A stretch of 52,254 nucleotides of DNA from Candidatus Bathyarchaeota archaeon (GCA_003165195.1 PLSP01000145.1:13598-65851), one strand, 5' to 3'. Counted from the first letter of the stretch, positions 40,719 to 49,521 are shown. Program-made: numbers and translations. Notes: generated by a model from the letters alone, not told the origin.

Positions 40719-41033
40719 GTGGGAAAAACCGTCGAGTCATACCGCATGGCAATTGAAGAGGAGATACGTCGCTGGAACGGGTTCGCAAAGGCACTTCGAA
40801 GAGAAGACAAAGAAGCATTCGACAACCTCCTTGACGCATGCAGAAGCTACGCGTCAGCTGGAAGCAACGCCACCCAACCCTTACCTATTGAACCCATGAT
40901 GATGTCCATGCTGCTTTCTTTGCAAATCCGTTTGCAACAGCTGCAGAGAGAACTCGATGAGCTCAAGCACTCAAGCAACGGCAACGTGGCGATTCATGAA
41001 AATGTCCAAGGCTGCGGCGGAACAACTTATTGA
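40719..41033 (+). CDS. small helical partner protein of the RadA-like gene
   Basis: A 104-residue, mostly helical protein. The N-terminal half is charged (ESYRMAIEEEIRRWNGFAKALRREDKEAFDNLLDACRSYA), and a second amphipathic helix is MMSMLLSLQIRLQQLQRELDELKH near 61-84, likely a coiled coil. It ends in a flexible tail with CGG. The start is GTG 40719, three bases after the RadA-like stop, so it is cotranslated and probably forms a complex with it. No family is recognised. Confidence 0.65.
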   Translation: MGKTVESYRMAIEEEIRRWNGFAKALRREDKEAFDNLLDACRSYASAGSNATQPLPIEPMMMSMLLSLQIRLQQLQRELDELKHSSNGNVAIHENVQGCGGTTY

Positions 41034-41144
41034 AAAGGCATAAAAGCCTATACCAAAAAAGGGTACACCATAAAACTGGTAAGTAAAGCAATTAACGGCC
41101 AACAAGCCATTACCCTGCCCGTTTCTTCGATAATAAATGATGAC

Positions 41145-41381
41145 TTATTCGGGGGCGTCTTTAGTTTCTTCTTCTTTGGCGGCGTCTTTGAGGTCTTTGC
41201 CTGTGAGCTTGTATTTGCGGCCTTGCGTTGAGACGAGTTCATGTTCAAAGAGTTTGCGCAGTGAGCGGAAAATTTTTTTTGTGGTTTCGCCAGTTTTGTC
41301 TGCGATTTCCTGCAGGGATAATTCTTTTCCTTCTGCTTTTAGAGCGCCCACGACTTTTTCGTCGATTTTGTTTAGTTTCAT
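41145..41381 (-). CDS. winged-helix DNA-binding protein, small
   Basis: A 78-residue single winged-helix domain. KIDEKVVGALKAEGKELSLQEIADKTGETTKKIFRSLRKLFEHELVSTQGRKYKLT gives helix 1, the HTH (LSLQEIADKTGETTKKIFRSLRKL) and the wing; an acidic tail follows. I place the start at ATG 41381, preceded by GAGGAT at a normal spacing. The open frame back to 41447 would add 22 residues with no ribosome-binding site. It is probably a general archaeal transcription regulator or chromatin-type factor; its target is unknown. Confidence 0.7.
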   Translation of the reverse strand: MKLNKIDEKVVGALKAEGKELSLQEIADKTGETTKKIFRSLRKLFEHELVSTQGRKYKLTGKDLKDAAKEEETKDAPE

Positions 41382-41498
41382 GGCTTTATCCTCATGCTTT
41401 TCCTTGACTATGAGGCAGAAGGCTTTTTCAATTTTGCGGTTTACCACTCCACAAATCCGTAGTTTTTTCTTTGAGGTTGAGTTTGCGGGATCTCTTTT

Positions 41499-41624
41499 TT
41501 AAGAGCTGCTGGATTGGTCTTCGCAGTGGCTCCATTTGCCTTTGCAGAAACCAATGTAGTCACATGTGACGCATGAGCCTTTCACGCCCAAATCGCAGCA
41601 ATCGTCGATTACACGTTTTTCCAA
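41499..41624 (-). CDS. 41-residue cysteine-rich microprotein
   Basis: TTG at 41622-41624, preceded by AAGGAG at good spacing, opens a 41-codon frame ending TAA at 41499-41501. The protein is KRVIDDCCDLGVKGSCVTCD, then YIGFCKGKWSHCEDQSSSS. Six Cys in a C-C-x7-C-x2-C-x5-C-x6-C spacing, plus one His, in so short a protein is a strong metal-binding signature (Zn or Fe-S). It is read on the same strand as the winged-helix gene, 117 bases upstream of it, and may be cotranscribed. It is not in any family I know. Confidence 0.6.
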   Translation of the reverse strand: MEKRVIDDCCDLGVKGSCVTCDYIGFCKGKWSHCEDQSSSS

Positions 41625-41815
41625 CGTACTCTTCTCCTTATGTAGGAAGAGATGAGACAGCTCACCTTATAAGCAAAATTTCAAGCAGTCAAATATGTCA
41701 AAAACCGTAATATCACTTATAACAGGCAAAACAAACGCAAAAAAACCTTCACACTTCAACTGGTTGCAAGCCTTTTTAAGCCTACACAAAAGATACAGCA
41801 TCAGGTGAAAACGGA

Positions 41816-42877
41816 ATCCGAATAATTTTCCACCTAGACATGGATCACTTCTACACGGCGGTTGAGGAGCGTGAGCGCCCAGAAATCCGAGGCAAACCTG
41901 TCATAGTCGGCGCAGACCCAAAAGGCGGCAGAGGCAGAGGCGTCGTTAGCACAAGTAATTATCCTGCACGCAAAGCAGGCGTTCGCAGCGGCATGCCTAT
42001 CTCGCAGGCTTGGCGGCTCTGTCCTGAAGCAGTGTATTTGCCGCCGAATTTTCCTCTCTACGAACAAGCTTCAAGTGAAATTATGGCGATTGCCCGTGGT
42101 TATGCATGCAAGTTTGAGCAATGGGGCATCGATGAAGCATTCCTTGACGTAAGCTGCAAAACTGGCGACCTATCGGAAGCACAAGATATAGCCAGCAAAA
42201 TCAAGTCAGAAATCAAAGAGAAAGAAAACCTCACATGCAGCATCGGGGTAGGACCAAACAAACTAGTTGCCAAAGTCGCAAGTGACTTCCAGAAGCCAGA
42301 CGGGTTAACGGTGGTGCGTGAAGGGGATGCAGGGGCTTTTTTGGCGCCGTTGCCCGTGCGCAAACTGCTATGGGTTGGACGCAAAACCGAAGCCAAACTC
42401 AAAACGCTCGGAGTAGAAACGATCGGGGACTTGGCGCGGTATGATGCGTCGGCGTTGACCGTGTTGTTTGGGGTTATGGGTGTGCAGATGCATTTGAACG
42501 CTTTAGGCATTGATCGAAGTGAAGTAGAAGAGCGAGCGGGGGTTAAAAGCGTAAGCCATGAAACCACCTTTGAAGAGGACACCTCAGATGCCGTGGTAGT
42601 TCTGCAGGCGTTAGATCGACTCTGCATGGATGTTCAAAAAGAAGCCGAAGCTCATCATTTGCTCTTCAAAACCGTCACTCTCAAGCTTCGCTACGAAAAC
42701 TTTGAGACGCACACCAGAAGCCGAACCCTGCCGTTTCTAACCAATAGGCTACGTGACCTACAGAAAAACGCAAAAGAACTCGCCCAAGGTTACTTGCGCC
42801 CGGACAGAAAAGTGAGGTTAATTGGAGTTCGAATATCACGGTTGGTTTCGGCGGAGAAGCAGAGGACGCTGGTTTAG
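41816..42877 (+). CDS. dinB: Y-family DNA polymerase IV (Dbh/Dpo4-like), non-canonical start
   Basis: A translesion DNA polymerase of about 353 residues. RIIFHLDMDHFYTAVEE carries the first catalytic Asp in HLD, and WGIDEAFLDVS the Asp-Glu pair of the second metal-binding motif. GVVSTSNYPARKAGVRSGMPISQA is the fingers region, GVGPNKLVAKVASDFQKPDG the palm/thumb helix-hairpin, and a little-finger domain follows with HETTFEEDT. The first ATG (41840) would start at MDHFY and lose the catalytic Asp encoded at 41837-41839. No ATG, GTG or TTG lies further upstream in frame before a stop at 41777. AGGTGA at 41803-41808 is spaced 7 bases from ATC 41816, which I take as the likely start; ATA 41822 or ATT 41825 are alternatives. 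Confidence 0.88.
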   Translation: MRIIFHLDMDHFYTAVEERERPEIRGKPVIVGADPKGGRGRGVVSTSNYPARKAGVRSGMPISQAWRLCPEAVYLPPNFPLYEQASSEIMAIARGYACKFEQWGIDEAFLDVSCKTGDLSEAQDIASKIKSEIKEKENLTCSIGVGPNKLVAKVASDFQKPDGLTVVREGDAGAFLAPLPVRKLLWVGRKTEAKLKTLGVETIGDLARYDASALTVLFGVMGVQMHLNALGIDRSEVEERAGVKSVSHETTFEEDTSDAVVVLQALDRLCMDVQKEAEAHHLLFKTVTLKLRYENFETHTRSRTLPFLTNRLRDLQKNAKELAQGYLRPDRKVRLIGVRISRLVSAEKQRTLV

Positions 42878-43038
42878 GGATTTACGATTTTTTGGGGAAA
42901 CAAATTTTTCGCCGAGGGTTTCTTGGCGGCACAGCAGGCAAAAAAAGCATAATTTATCAACAACTTAATATTTGGCGCCCAATGGTTACGCAGTGTTCAC
43001 TAGAGACGTTCGTTTAGAATTTACTGGAGAATATAGGT

Positions 43039-44295
43039 TTGAAAATTGAGGTTCTTGGAGGAGCCCGGGAAGTGGGTGGTTCATGCATCGCCGTCGAAAC
43101 TGACTCAGGCAAGATTGCGTTAGATTACGGTACAAAGCTTGACGGAGAAGTAAAGAAGCTGCCGAAGGATTTTGACGCGGTAATTATTAGTCATGCTCAT
43201 TTGGACCACTCTGGCAGTCTGCTGAGTTTAAGTAAAGAGAATCCCCTTATCATTGGATCTCCGATTACTCGAGAAGTCACCGGCGATCTTTTACGTGACA
43301 TGATTAAGATCCAAAATGAGAAAGGCAACTTCGATTTTGACAACAGCCAAGCCGATAACATTGATGGGTGCTGGCACACAAGCGACTCTTTTGCAGTGCA
43401 CGGCATGAAAATCCAGCTTCAATCTGCAGGTCATGTTGCTGGCGCAAAGATAACTACGATTCAAGCTGAGGGAAAAAAGGTCGTTTATACTGGAGATTTT
43501 TGTTTTCATGATACCGAAATACTGCAAGGATGCAAATATGAAACAATTCCGAAAAAACCCGACGTTTTGATTTCTGAATCTACCTATGGCGGAAAAGTTA
43601 GGCTGCCTAGAAATGAGTTAATTGATCAGTTTCTAAGACAACTGCGGTTTACTATGAAAAATAGAGGTAATGTTTTGATTCCTACCTTCGCTTTTCATAG
43701 AAGTCAGGAGATGGCTAAAAGAATAGATACAGCGATAGATGCAGGTGTCTTGCCGCGTTACAACGTTTATACAATTTCCAACCTTGCCAACCGAATAACA
43801 GGGTACTATAATCGCAATAAACAGTTATTTACAAAGGAAATTAAACAACAAAACAGCCCCTTCAATTACCGTCATGTCAAGCACCTCTACAAAACAGCCC
43901 AAATTCAGGAGCCCGCCATTGTTATTTGCACTTCAGGTTTTGGTCACGCCGGTGCAAGCCTCCGTTTATTAGCTGAATGGGCAGACAACAAAAATAACTC
44001 TGTTATCTTAACCTCCGGGTATCTCCCCCCAGACAGCCCCCTAAAATCTGCAAAAGAAAACCAATGTTTCAAAACCGCCGAAGGCGAAACAATATCGGTA
44101 AAAGCTGATGTCCAACAGATTGAACTCTCAGGACATGCAGATCAACTAGAACTCATTCAATTAATAGCTAAAGTAAAGCCCAAACGAACGTTTCTGGTGC
44201 ACGGAGACATTGAACAAGCGGAAGCACTTTCCGAGAAAATACAGGAAATGACCGACGTTTGTATCCCTAAAGAAAAAGAAATCATTAGCGTTTAA
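43039..44295 (+). CDS. metallo-beta-lactamase/beta-CASP ribonuclease (aCPSF2/RNase J-like)
   Basis: A 418-residue nuclease without a KH extension. The metallo-beta-lactamase core opens KIEVLGGAREVGGSCIAVE, carries SHAHLDHSGS (52-57 metal His/Asp motif), QSAGHVAGA and YTGDF. The beta-CASP insert has PTFAFHRSQEMAKRI (motif A region) and VICTSGFGHAGASLRLLAEW, and ends with LSGHADQLEL and FLVHGD. All metal ligands are present. The archaeal subfamily members act as 5'-3' exonucleases or endonucleases in RNA maturation. The start is TTG at 43039 after CTGGAGAATATAGG. It is followed by the proteasome beta gene and the larger FttA gene, so two beta-CASP nucleases lie almost together. Confidence 0.9.
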   Translation: MKIEVLGGAREVGGSCIAVETDSGKIALDYGTKLDGEVKKLPKDFDAVIISHAHLDHSGSLLSLSKENPLIIGSPITREVTGDLLRDMIKIQNEKGNFDFDNSQADNIDGCWHTSDSFAVHGMKIQLQSAGHVAGAKITTIQAEGKKVVYTGDFCFHDTEILQGCKYETIPKKPDVLISESTYGGKVRLPRNELIDQFLRQLRFTMKNRGNVLIPTFAFHRSQEMAKRIDTAIDAGVLPRYNVYTISNLANRITGYYNRNKQLFTKEIKQQNSPFNYRHVKHLYKTAQIQEPAIVICTSGFGHAGASLRLLAEWADNKNNSVILTSGYLPPDSPLKSAKENQCFKTAEGETISVKADVQQIELSGHADQLELIQLIAKVKPKRTFLVHGDIEQAEALSEKIQEMTDVCIPKEKEIISV

Positions 44296-44597
44296 AAAGC
44301 ACAATAACTCGTCCTTGATCCCTCAAAAATAATTTGCGATTAAGTTGGGTTCATAACACCTGCTTTTTGGAATTTTTTTGCAGTTTAATCAGGAATATCA
44401 TTTGCCCAGCGGGCGTTTGCCAGCAGCTAAACCGCGTTGAACCGCCCAGTCGTCTAAAAGGTTTACGGGAATTTTGCTCTTTACAGTTACGCATTGTAGT
44501 TGGGCGAAACCTTAATAAATTTCACGGGAAGATTACATTCTGCTACTTCCTAGTGGATGGGCATTCCGCGAAACGAAGTTTTAGGGAGCACCAAACT
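44296..44597. other. upstream region of the proteasome gene
   Basis: 302 bases. A TATA-like CTTAATAAATT at about 44511-44521 predicts a transcript start near 44540 and a leader of some 58 bases. Nothing else is recognised; an open frame running through here into psmB from 44334 is not coding-like. Confidence 0.4.
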
Positions 44598-45242
44598 ATG
44601 TCACAAAATAATGTAGCTAGTCAATTAGTCCTTAAAGGAACAACTACTATTGGGGTCGTCTGCACAGACGGCGTTATCTTGGCTTCTGATACCCGAGTAA
44701 CGATGGGCTACTATGTGGCTCATAAATTCGGCAAAAAAGTTTACAAGATCGACGACCACATGGGCATGACCATTGCGGGCACAGTGGCTGATGCACAACG
44801 GGTCGTGGATATCTTGACTGCAAACGCGCAACTCTACCGAATCAACCTCAACAGGCCAATGCCAATCAGTTCAGCGGCGCGGCTTGTTGCTAACTTGCTG
44901 TTTTCTGCACGGTATATTCCATTGGCGACACAAGTTTTGGTCGGCGGCATCGATGACACTGGACCACACGTATACAATCTGGATCCTTACGGCAGCTTAA
45001 CTGAGGAAAAATTCGTTTCAACAGGCTCAGGCTCACCAATTGCTTACGGTATACTTGAAGACAAGTACCGTGAAGGCATGACCATCAATGAAATGTTACC
45101 CACCATTGCCAAAGCGGTTAATGCGGCAATGAAGCGGGACGTGGCAAGCGGAAACAGCTACAACATCATCGTTATCGACAGCGGCGGCTACCGTGACCTA
45201 TCGGACCATGAAAAAAGTTCACTGCTTAAAGCAGGAAGTTGA
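44598..45242 (+). CDS. psmB: proteasome subunit beta
   Basis: A 214-residue beta subunit of the 20S proteasome with a short propeptide, MSQNNVASQLVLKG, cleaved before Thr15 to expose the catalytic N-terminal Thr (TTTIGVVC). Asp in ILASDTR and Lys in HKFGKKVYKI complete the catalytic triad, and SGSPIAYGILED and SGNSYNIIVIDSGGY are also conserved. The open frame extends to 44334, but the ATG at 44598 gives the normal propeptide length and the upstream part has no coding character. The stop overlaps the FttA start. Mature size is about 200 residues, as expected. Confidence 0.96.
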   Translation: MSQNNVASQLVLKGTTTIGVVCTDGVILASDTRVTMGYYVAHKFGKKVYKIDDHMGMTIAGTVADAQRVVDILTANAQLYRINLNRPMPISSAARLVANLLFSARYIPLATQVLVGGIDDTGPHVYNLDPYGSLTEEKFVSTGSGSPIAYGILEDKYREGMTINEMLPTIAKAVNAAMKRDVASGNSYNIIVIDSGGYRDLSDHEKSSLLKAGS

Positions 45243-47170
45243 CTTTGGCGAGAAATCAAGACAAAGAGAAAGACAAGATAGAAATTAGTCAATTTATTTT
45301 GCAGAAAGTTCCACGAGAAGCAGAAGTCACTCGTATTGAATACGAAGGACCTATGCTTGCAGTCTACACTAAAAAACCCGAAATTCTTGTGGACCAGAGC
45401 AGCATAGTAGCGGAAATTGTTGGAGTTATAAGAAAAAGAATAGTTATTCGCCCCGATCCCTCTGTTCGACTGCCTGAGGTTGAAGCTGAAAAAATCGCTC
45501 GGGAACTTATCCCGGCTGAAGCAGAAATTACAGACATAAATTTTGATCCCAGCCTTGGCGAAATAATCATCGACACCAAAAAACCAGGATTAGTTATCGG
45601 AAGAAACGGCGCGGTGCTGCAGGAAATCATACGGAAAACAAAGTGGCGTCCCCATGTTCTGCGTAGCCCACCGATTAAATCCAAGATTGTGACGCACATG
45701 CGCCATTATCTTCACTCCGAGAGCAAAGAGCGGGAAAGAATTCTTCGCACTGTGGGAGAGAGAATTTTCAGGCCGAAAACCTTCGAGGTCGGCGACGTCC
45801 GAATGACAGTTCTAGGCGGTGCTCAAGAAGTCGGGCGTTCAGCATTCCTAGTTAAAACGAGGGAAAGCAGTGTTCTTCTAGACTGCGGCATCAACCCCGG
45901 CTCTAACAGGCCTTTTGAGGGGTTTCCACGGTTTGATTGTCCCGAGTTCCAAATAGATTCTTTGGATGCTGTGGTTATTAGCCACGCTCACCTTGACCAC
46001 TGCGGCTTGGTGCCGTTCCTATACAAATATGGGTACGATGGTCCAGTTTACTGTTCAGCGCCAACATCAAACTTGATGACGATGTTGCAACTGGACTATT
46101 TGGATGTAGCAAGTAAACAGGGTGTTACGCCTGTCTACGACCAAAAAGACGTTCGTGAATGTGTATTGCATACTATTCCGTTAAGGTATGGAGTGGTAAC
46201 TGACATTGCTCCCGATATTCGTTTAACGCTGCATAATTCAGGGCACATTTTGGGCGGCGCAATGGTGCACCTGCACATCGGTGAAGGCTTACACAACATA
46301 GTTTATACTGGCGACTACAAGTTTGCACGAACCATGCTGTTAGAAGCGGCGGCGACCGAGTTTCCCCGAATTGAGACCGTTATCACTGAGAGCACTTATG
46401 GTGGTCCGGATGATGTTATGCCTTCTAGGATTGAAGCCGAAGAAGCGATGACACGTGTCATAAACACAACATTGGAACGCAAAGGCAAAGTTCTCATCCC
46501 CGTCCCAGCAGTCGGACGAGCCCAAGAAATAATGCTAATCATCGACGGCTACATGAAACGAGGCCTCATGAAAGAAGCCCCAGTATTCATCGAAGGCATG
46601 ATAAGCGAAGCAACAGCCATACATACAGCCTACCCCGAATACCTCGGCAGAGAAGTCCGCCACAGTATCCTCCATGAAGGCATAAACCCATTCCAAAGCG
46701 ATTACTTTACCATTGTCGAACACCCAAGCATACGGCAAAGCATCATCGAAGGCGAACCCTGTATTGTGCTTGCCACTTCAGGGATGCTTGAAGGGGGACC
46801 AGTAATTGAGTACTTCAAAAACTGGGCACCAGATGAACGCAACACAATAATCTTTGTCAGCTACCAAATCGAAGGCACCATGGGCAAGCGTGTGCAAAAA
46901 GGCGTTAGCGAAGTTACAATGATGGACAACGAGGGCAAAATGGCAGCGATTTCAGTTAAAATGCATAATGAATCAATCGAGGGATTCTCTGGCCACTCAG
47001 ATAGACGCCAACTTGTTAATTACCTAACACATTTAACACCTAAGCCTGAACGCATCTTTGTCGTGCACGGCGAAAAACAGAAAACCATAAACTTCGCTCA
47101 CTATTTAGACAGCAAAGCAGGCATAAACACAATTGCCCCGGCGATTTTGGAGACTTTCAGGCTGCTGTAG
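45239..47170 (+). CDS. fttA: FttA/aCPSF1, KH-domain beta-CASP transcription-termination nuclease
   Basis: A 643-residue archaeal nuclease that cleaves nascent RNA at U-rich sites and triggers transcription termination. The N-terminal part holds two KH domains, the second with LVIGRNGAVLQEI (GRNG loop at 121-124). The metallo-beta-lactamase domain starts MTVLGGAQEVGRSAFLV and has SHAHLDHCG (249-256 region), NSGHILGGAMVHL, YTGDYKF and ITESTYG. The beta-CASP part has IPVPAVGRAQEIMLII, LATSGMLEGGP and FSGHSDRRQL, ending VVHGEK. The start is TTG at 45239 overlapping the psmB stop, or TTG at 45245. It is convergent with sepF, overlapping by 14 bases. Genome-wide T-rich terminators here would be its substrates. 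Confidence 0.95.
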   Translation: MTLARNQDKEKDKIEISQFILQKVPREAEVTRIEYEGPMLAVYTKKPEILVDQSSIVAEIVGVIRKRIVIRPDPSVRLPEVEAEKIARELIPAEAEITDINFDPSLGEIIIDTKKPGLVIGRNGAVLQEIIRKTKWRPHVLRSPPIKSKIVTHMRHYLHSESKERERILRTVGERIFRPKTFEVGDVRMTVLGGAQEVGRSAFLVKTRESSVLLDCGINPGSNRPFEGFPRFDCPEFQIDSLDAVVISHAHLDHCGLVPFLYKYGYDGPVYCSAPTSNLMTMLQLDYLDVASKQGVTPVYDQKDVRECVLHTIPLRYGVVTDIAPDIRLTLHNSGHILGGAMVHLHIGEGLHNIVYTGDYKFARTMLLEAAATEFPRIETVITESTYGGPDDVMPSRIEAEEAMTRVINTTLERKGKVLIPVPAVGRAQEIMLIIDGYMKRGLMKEAPVFIEGMISEATAIHTAYPEYLGREVRHSILHEGINPFQSDYFTIVEHPSIRQSIIEGEPCIVLATSGMLEGGPVIEYFKNWAPDERNTIIFVSYQIEGTMGKRVQKGVSEVTMMDNEGKMAAISVKMHNESIEGFSGHSDRRQLVNYLTHLTPKPERIFVVHGEKQKTINFAHYLDSKAGINTIAPAILETFRLL

Positions 47171-47696
47171 GCGCCGCAGTAGGCATTGAATCAGTAGGAG
47201 CCGCAGTTTTTTCCCGCCAAATCCTTATGTTTTTGGGGCAAATAACAACACGTTCTTCCCCTAAACGGGCAATGTCTCCGCCGACAGATTCAGCGAATTC
47301 ATAAAGTTGGTTCACAGCAGTTTTTACCTCTTCGATGTTTTTGTTAGCAAGAGGCGTAACCCGAAGAATAATGATGTTGCCGTTCTCAACTTCCTGCTTC
47401 ACATTTTCAATGTCTGTTAATTCTTTAAGCGGCATGGCTTTGAGGTAAGTTTTACAAATTGGTTGAGTTACTTCCTTTTTTTCTTCCTGCATTTCCACTG
47501 GGGAAGCAACGGATTCTTGCGGTATAACGGGTTCAGGAATTGTAGGCTGAGGCGCTGGTTCCGGCTGTAGAGCGATTGCTTCTGATTTGGGCGGTTCTTG
47601 CGGAACAGCAGTTTCTTGTTTGGGTTCTTCTTGGGTAACGACTGGTTTTTCTGGTTCAGGCTGCTGTTTAGGTTTGCGGAATAGGCTGAATTTCAT
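47157..47696 (-). CDS. sepF: SepF-like cell division protein
   Basis: A 179-residue protein of the archaeal SepF family, which tethers FtsZ to the membrane. The N-terminal KFSLFRKPK is the amphipathic membrane-targeting helix, residues 12-85 form a Pro/Glu/Gln-rich disordered linker, and the C-terminal domain carries LKAMPLKELTDIENVKQEVENGNIIILRVTPL and LYEFAESVGGDIARLGEERVVICPKNIRIW, the dimerising beta-sheet that binds the FtsZ tail. A Ala/Pro/Thr tail follows. The linker is longer than in bacterial SepF, as in other archaea. No ftsZ lies in the window. The 3' end overlaps fttA tail to tail. Confidence 0.9.
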   Translation of the reverse strand: MKFSLFRKPKQQPEPEKPVVTQEEPKQETAVPQEPPKSEAIALQPEPAPQPTIPEPVIPQESVASPVEMQEEKKEVTQPICKTYLKAMPLKELTDIENVKQEVENGNIIILRVTPLANKNIEEVKTAVNQLYEFAESVGGDIARLGEERVVICPKNIRIWREKTAAPTDSMPTAAPTAA

Positions 47697-47893
47697 TTTC
47701 CAATCTCAACCTCATATTATTCTGGCTGGGACAGTTAAGCGTTTCTTAATTTTTGCGCGCTTTAGAGTCTCTTACTGCTAATTGATTGGTTTTTTATTTA
47801 TGCTTTACTAATCAGTAATCGCCATATTTGAACAACTTCGGTCTCAACTTCAAAAATTTAGTAAAACCTCAATTGCGTTTAGTCTTAGGTGTC

Positions 47894-48235
47894 TTAACCT
47901 AAGAGGATGATGAGGTTATTTATGACTACTAATGCTAGAAAAGCAATGAGTCCCAAGTAAACAACTTTCAGCCATTTTAGGGACCTCGCAGACGATTTAC
48001 CGGCCTCTTTTGGCATACGCAGTAGAATATGTCTTGATATAATGTAGGTAAATGCGACAAAGATGGTGGCAAAGATTTTGATAAATACGAATGCACCAAG
48101 ATTACTGACTATGCCAACCATGAAGGGGTTTATTTCTTTAGCCCCGTAGTAAACAGTGCCAAGAACCGTGGTTATGCAGTCGATGGCGCCCAGCAGGATA
48201 ACAAGTAAACTGGGGATTAAATCTTTTTTCATCAT
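47894..48235 (-). CDS. DUF5658-like small membrane protein
   Basis: About 113 residues with three hydrophobic helices. SLLVILLGAIDCITTVLGTVYYGAKEINPFMV near 9-40 carries the D...T...E-x-N-P pattern of the DUF5658 family of archaeal/bacterial membrane proteins; two further helices (FVFIKIFATIFVAFTYII and VVYLGLIAFLALVVINNLIILL) follow with a basic loop between. Its function is unknown. I place the start at ATG 48235 (the second of a tandem ATGATG is 48232); an in-frame TTG at 48250 adds five residues. Confidence 0.65.
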   Translation of the reverse strand: MMKKDLIPSLLVILLGAIDCITTVLGTVYYGAKEINPFMVGIVSNLGAFVFIKIFATIFVAFTYIISRHILLRMPKEAGKSSARSLKWLKVVYLGLIAFLALVVINNLIILLG

Positions 48236-48380
48236 AAATGATCCCTTCAATTGCTCTTGATTTAGCGCTGCTGTTTAAAAAAAGCACCTGTCGCTTCTCG
48301 ATATATATCAAGAACGAAGTCATTTTTGCGCATAACCCTTATATTTTAAGGGTTGAACATTTTGCTTGAAGGATTCGCGC

Positions 48381-49454
48381 ATGCACAAAAAACTGTTGAT
48401 TCCTGGCCCAACAGAGGTCAGCCAAGAAATTCTAAACGAACAAACTCACCCCATGATAAGTCACAGAGACAAGGAATTCGTGGAGTTATACACTGGAATA
48501 ACCACTAAAATCGGCAGATACTTTGAGCTGCCATCCGAAGTAAAGCCCACAGTTACAACTTCTTCAGGTACATTGTGGTTTGATATAGTCGGCAGAAGCA
48601 TCGTCCAGAAAAAAGCACTGGCATGCGTTAACGGCGCTTTTTCCCAACGTTGCGCTGAAACTCTGCGAGCATGCGGCAAACAAACAGATTTCCTTGAAGT
48701 AGAGTGGGGTAAAGCTGTCAAACCGGAAATGATTGCAGAGAAACTTGACAGCAACGAATATGACACTTTAACCGTTTGCCACAATGAATCCTCCACAGGC
48801 GTTAGAAACCCGATCGCTGAAATCGGAAAAATAGTCAAAGAAAATTACCCAAACATAATTTATGCTGTTGATGCAGTTTCTTCCATGGCAGGTGACAAAA
48901 CGTTGCCTACCGAAATCGGCTGTGACATAATTTTCGCATCAACTCAGAAATGCTTCGCTTTGCCGCCTGGCTTAGCAGTAGCGTTGGTTAATGACAAAGC
49001 AATCGAGCGGGCAAAAGAAGTGCCGAATAGAGGCACTTACACTGATATGGTTGAAATCTTCGAGTTCGAGAAGAAACACCAAACCCCATTCACCCCATGC
49101 ATCCCGCTGCTTTACGCTTTGAATAAACGCATGGATTTGCTGCTTGACGAAACCTACAGCCGCGTTTACCAGCGTCATTTGCACATGGCTCAGTACACGC
49201 AGCAGTGGGCAAAGAAGCATTTTGAAATGTTCCCAGAGGCAGGATACGAGTCAATAACGGTTAGTTGCATAAAAAACACTCAGAGTAAAAACGTTAAGGA
49301 ACTCAATCAGAAACTCGGCGAAAAAGGCTATATGATATCCAATGGCTACGATAAATTGGCTGACAAAACCTTCAGAATCGGTCACATGGGTGAATGGAAT
49401 CTGCAAGGAATCAAAGAAATCATCAGTTTAATTGACTCAATCTGGGGACTATAA
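48381..49454 (+). CDS. class V PLP-dependent aminotransferase (serine-pyruvate/alanine-glyoxylate type)
   Basis: A 357-residue transaminase. LLIPGPTEVSQEIL near 5-18 is the N-terminal signature of the family, MISHRDKEF near 25-33 the dimer/substrate loop, TTSSGTLWFD near 59-68 the PLP phosphate loop, AVDAVSSMAGD near 162-172 the pyridine-N Asp, and FASTQKCFALPPGLAV near 185-200 contains the Schiff-base Lys (190). NESSTGV near 135-141 also fits. ATG 48381 follows GAAGGATT; the in-frame TTG at 48366 adds five residues. It probably converts serine, alanine or phosphoserine with glyoxylate, pyruvate or 2-oxoglutarate. The specific pair is not determined. Confidence 0.9.
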   Translation: MHKKLLIPGPTEVSQEILNEQTHPMISHRDKEFVELYTGITTKIGRYFELPSEVKPTVTTSSGTLWFDIVGRSIVQKKALACVNGAFSQRCAETLRACGKQTDFLEVEWGKAVKPEMIAEKLDSNEYDTLTVCHNESSTGVRNPIAEIGKIVKENYPNIIYAVDAVSSMAGDKTLPTEIGCDIIFASTQKCFALPPGLAVALVNDKAIERAKEVPNRGTYTDMVEIFEFEKKHQTPFTPCIPLLYALNKRMDLLLDETYSRVYQRHLHMAQYTQQWAKKHFEMFPEAGYESITVSCIKNTQSKNVKELNQKLGEKGYMISNGYDKLADKTFRIGHMGEWNLQGIKEIISLIDSIWGL

Positions 49455-49521
49455 ACATCCCTTCAGATTTAACCTAAATTTTTTTAAAATAGAAGATTGA
49501 GGGAAACTGTAGGATATCCCA

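Noticed and set aside
44334-44597. N-terminal extension of the proteasome beta subunit
   Set aside because: The in-frame upstream stretch has no coding character, and ATG 44598 gives a normal 14-residue propeptide directly before the catalytic Thr.
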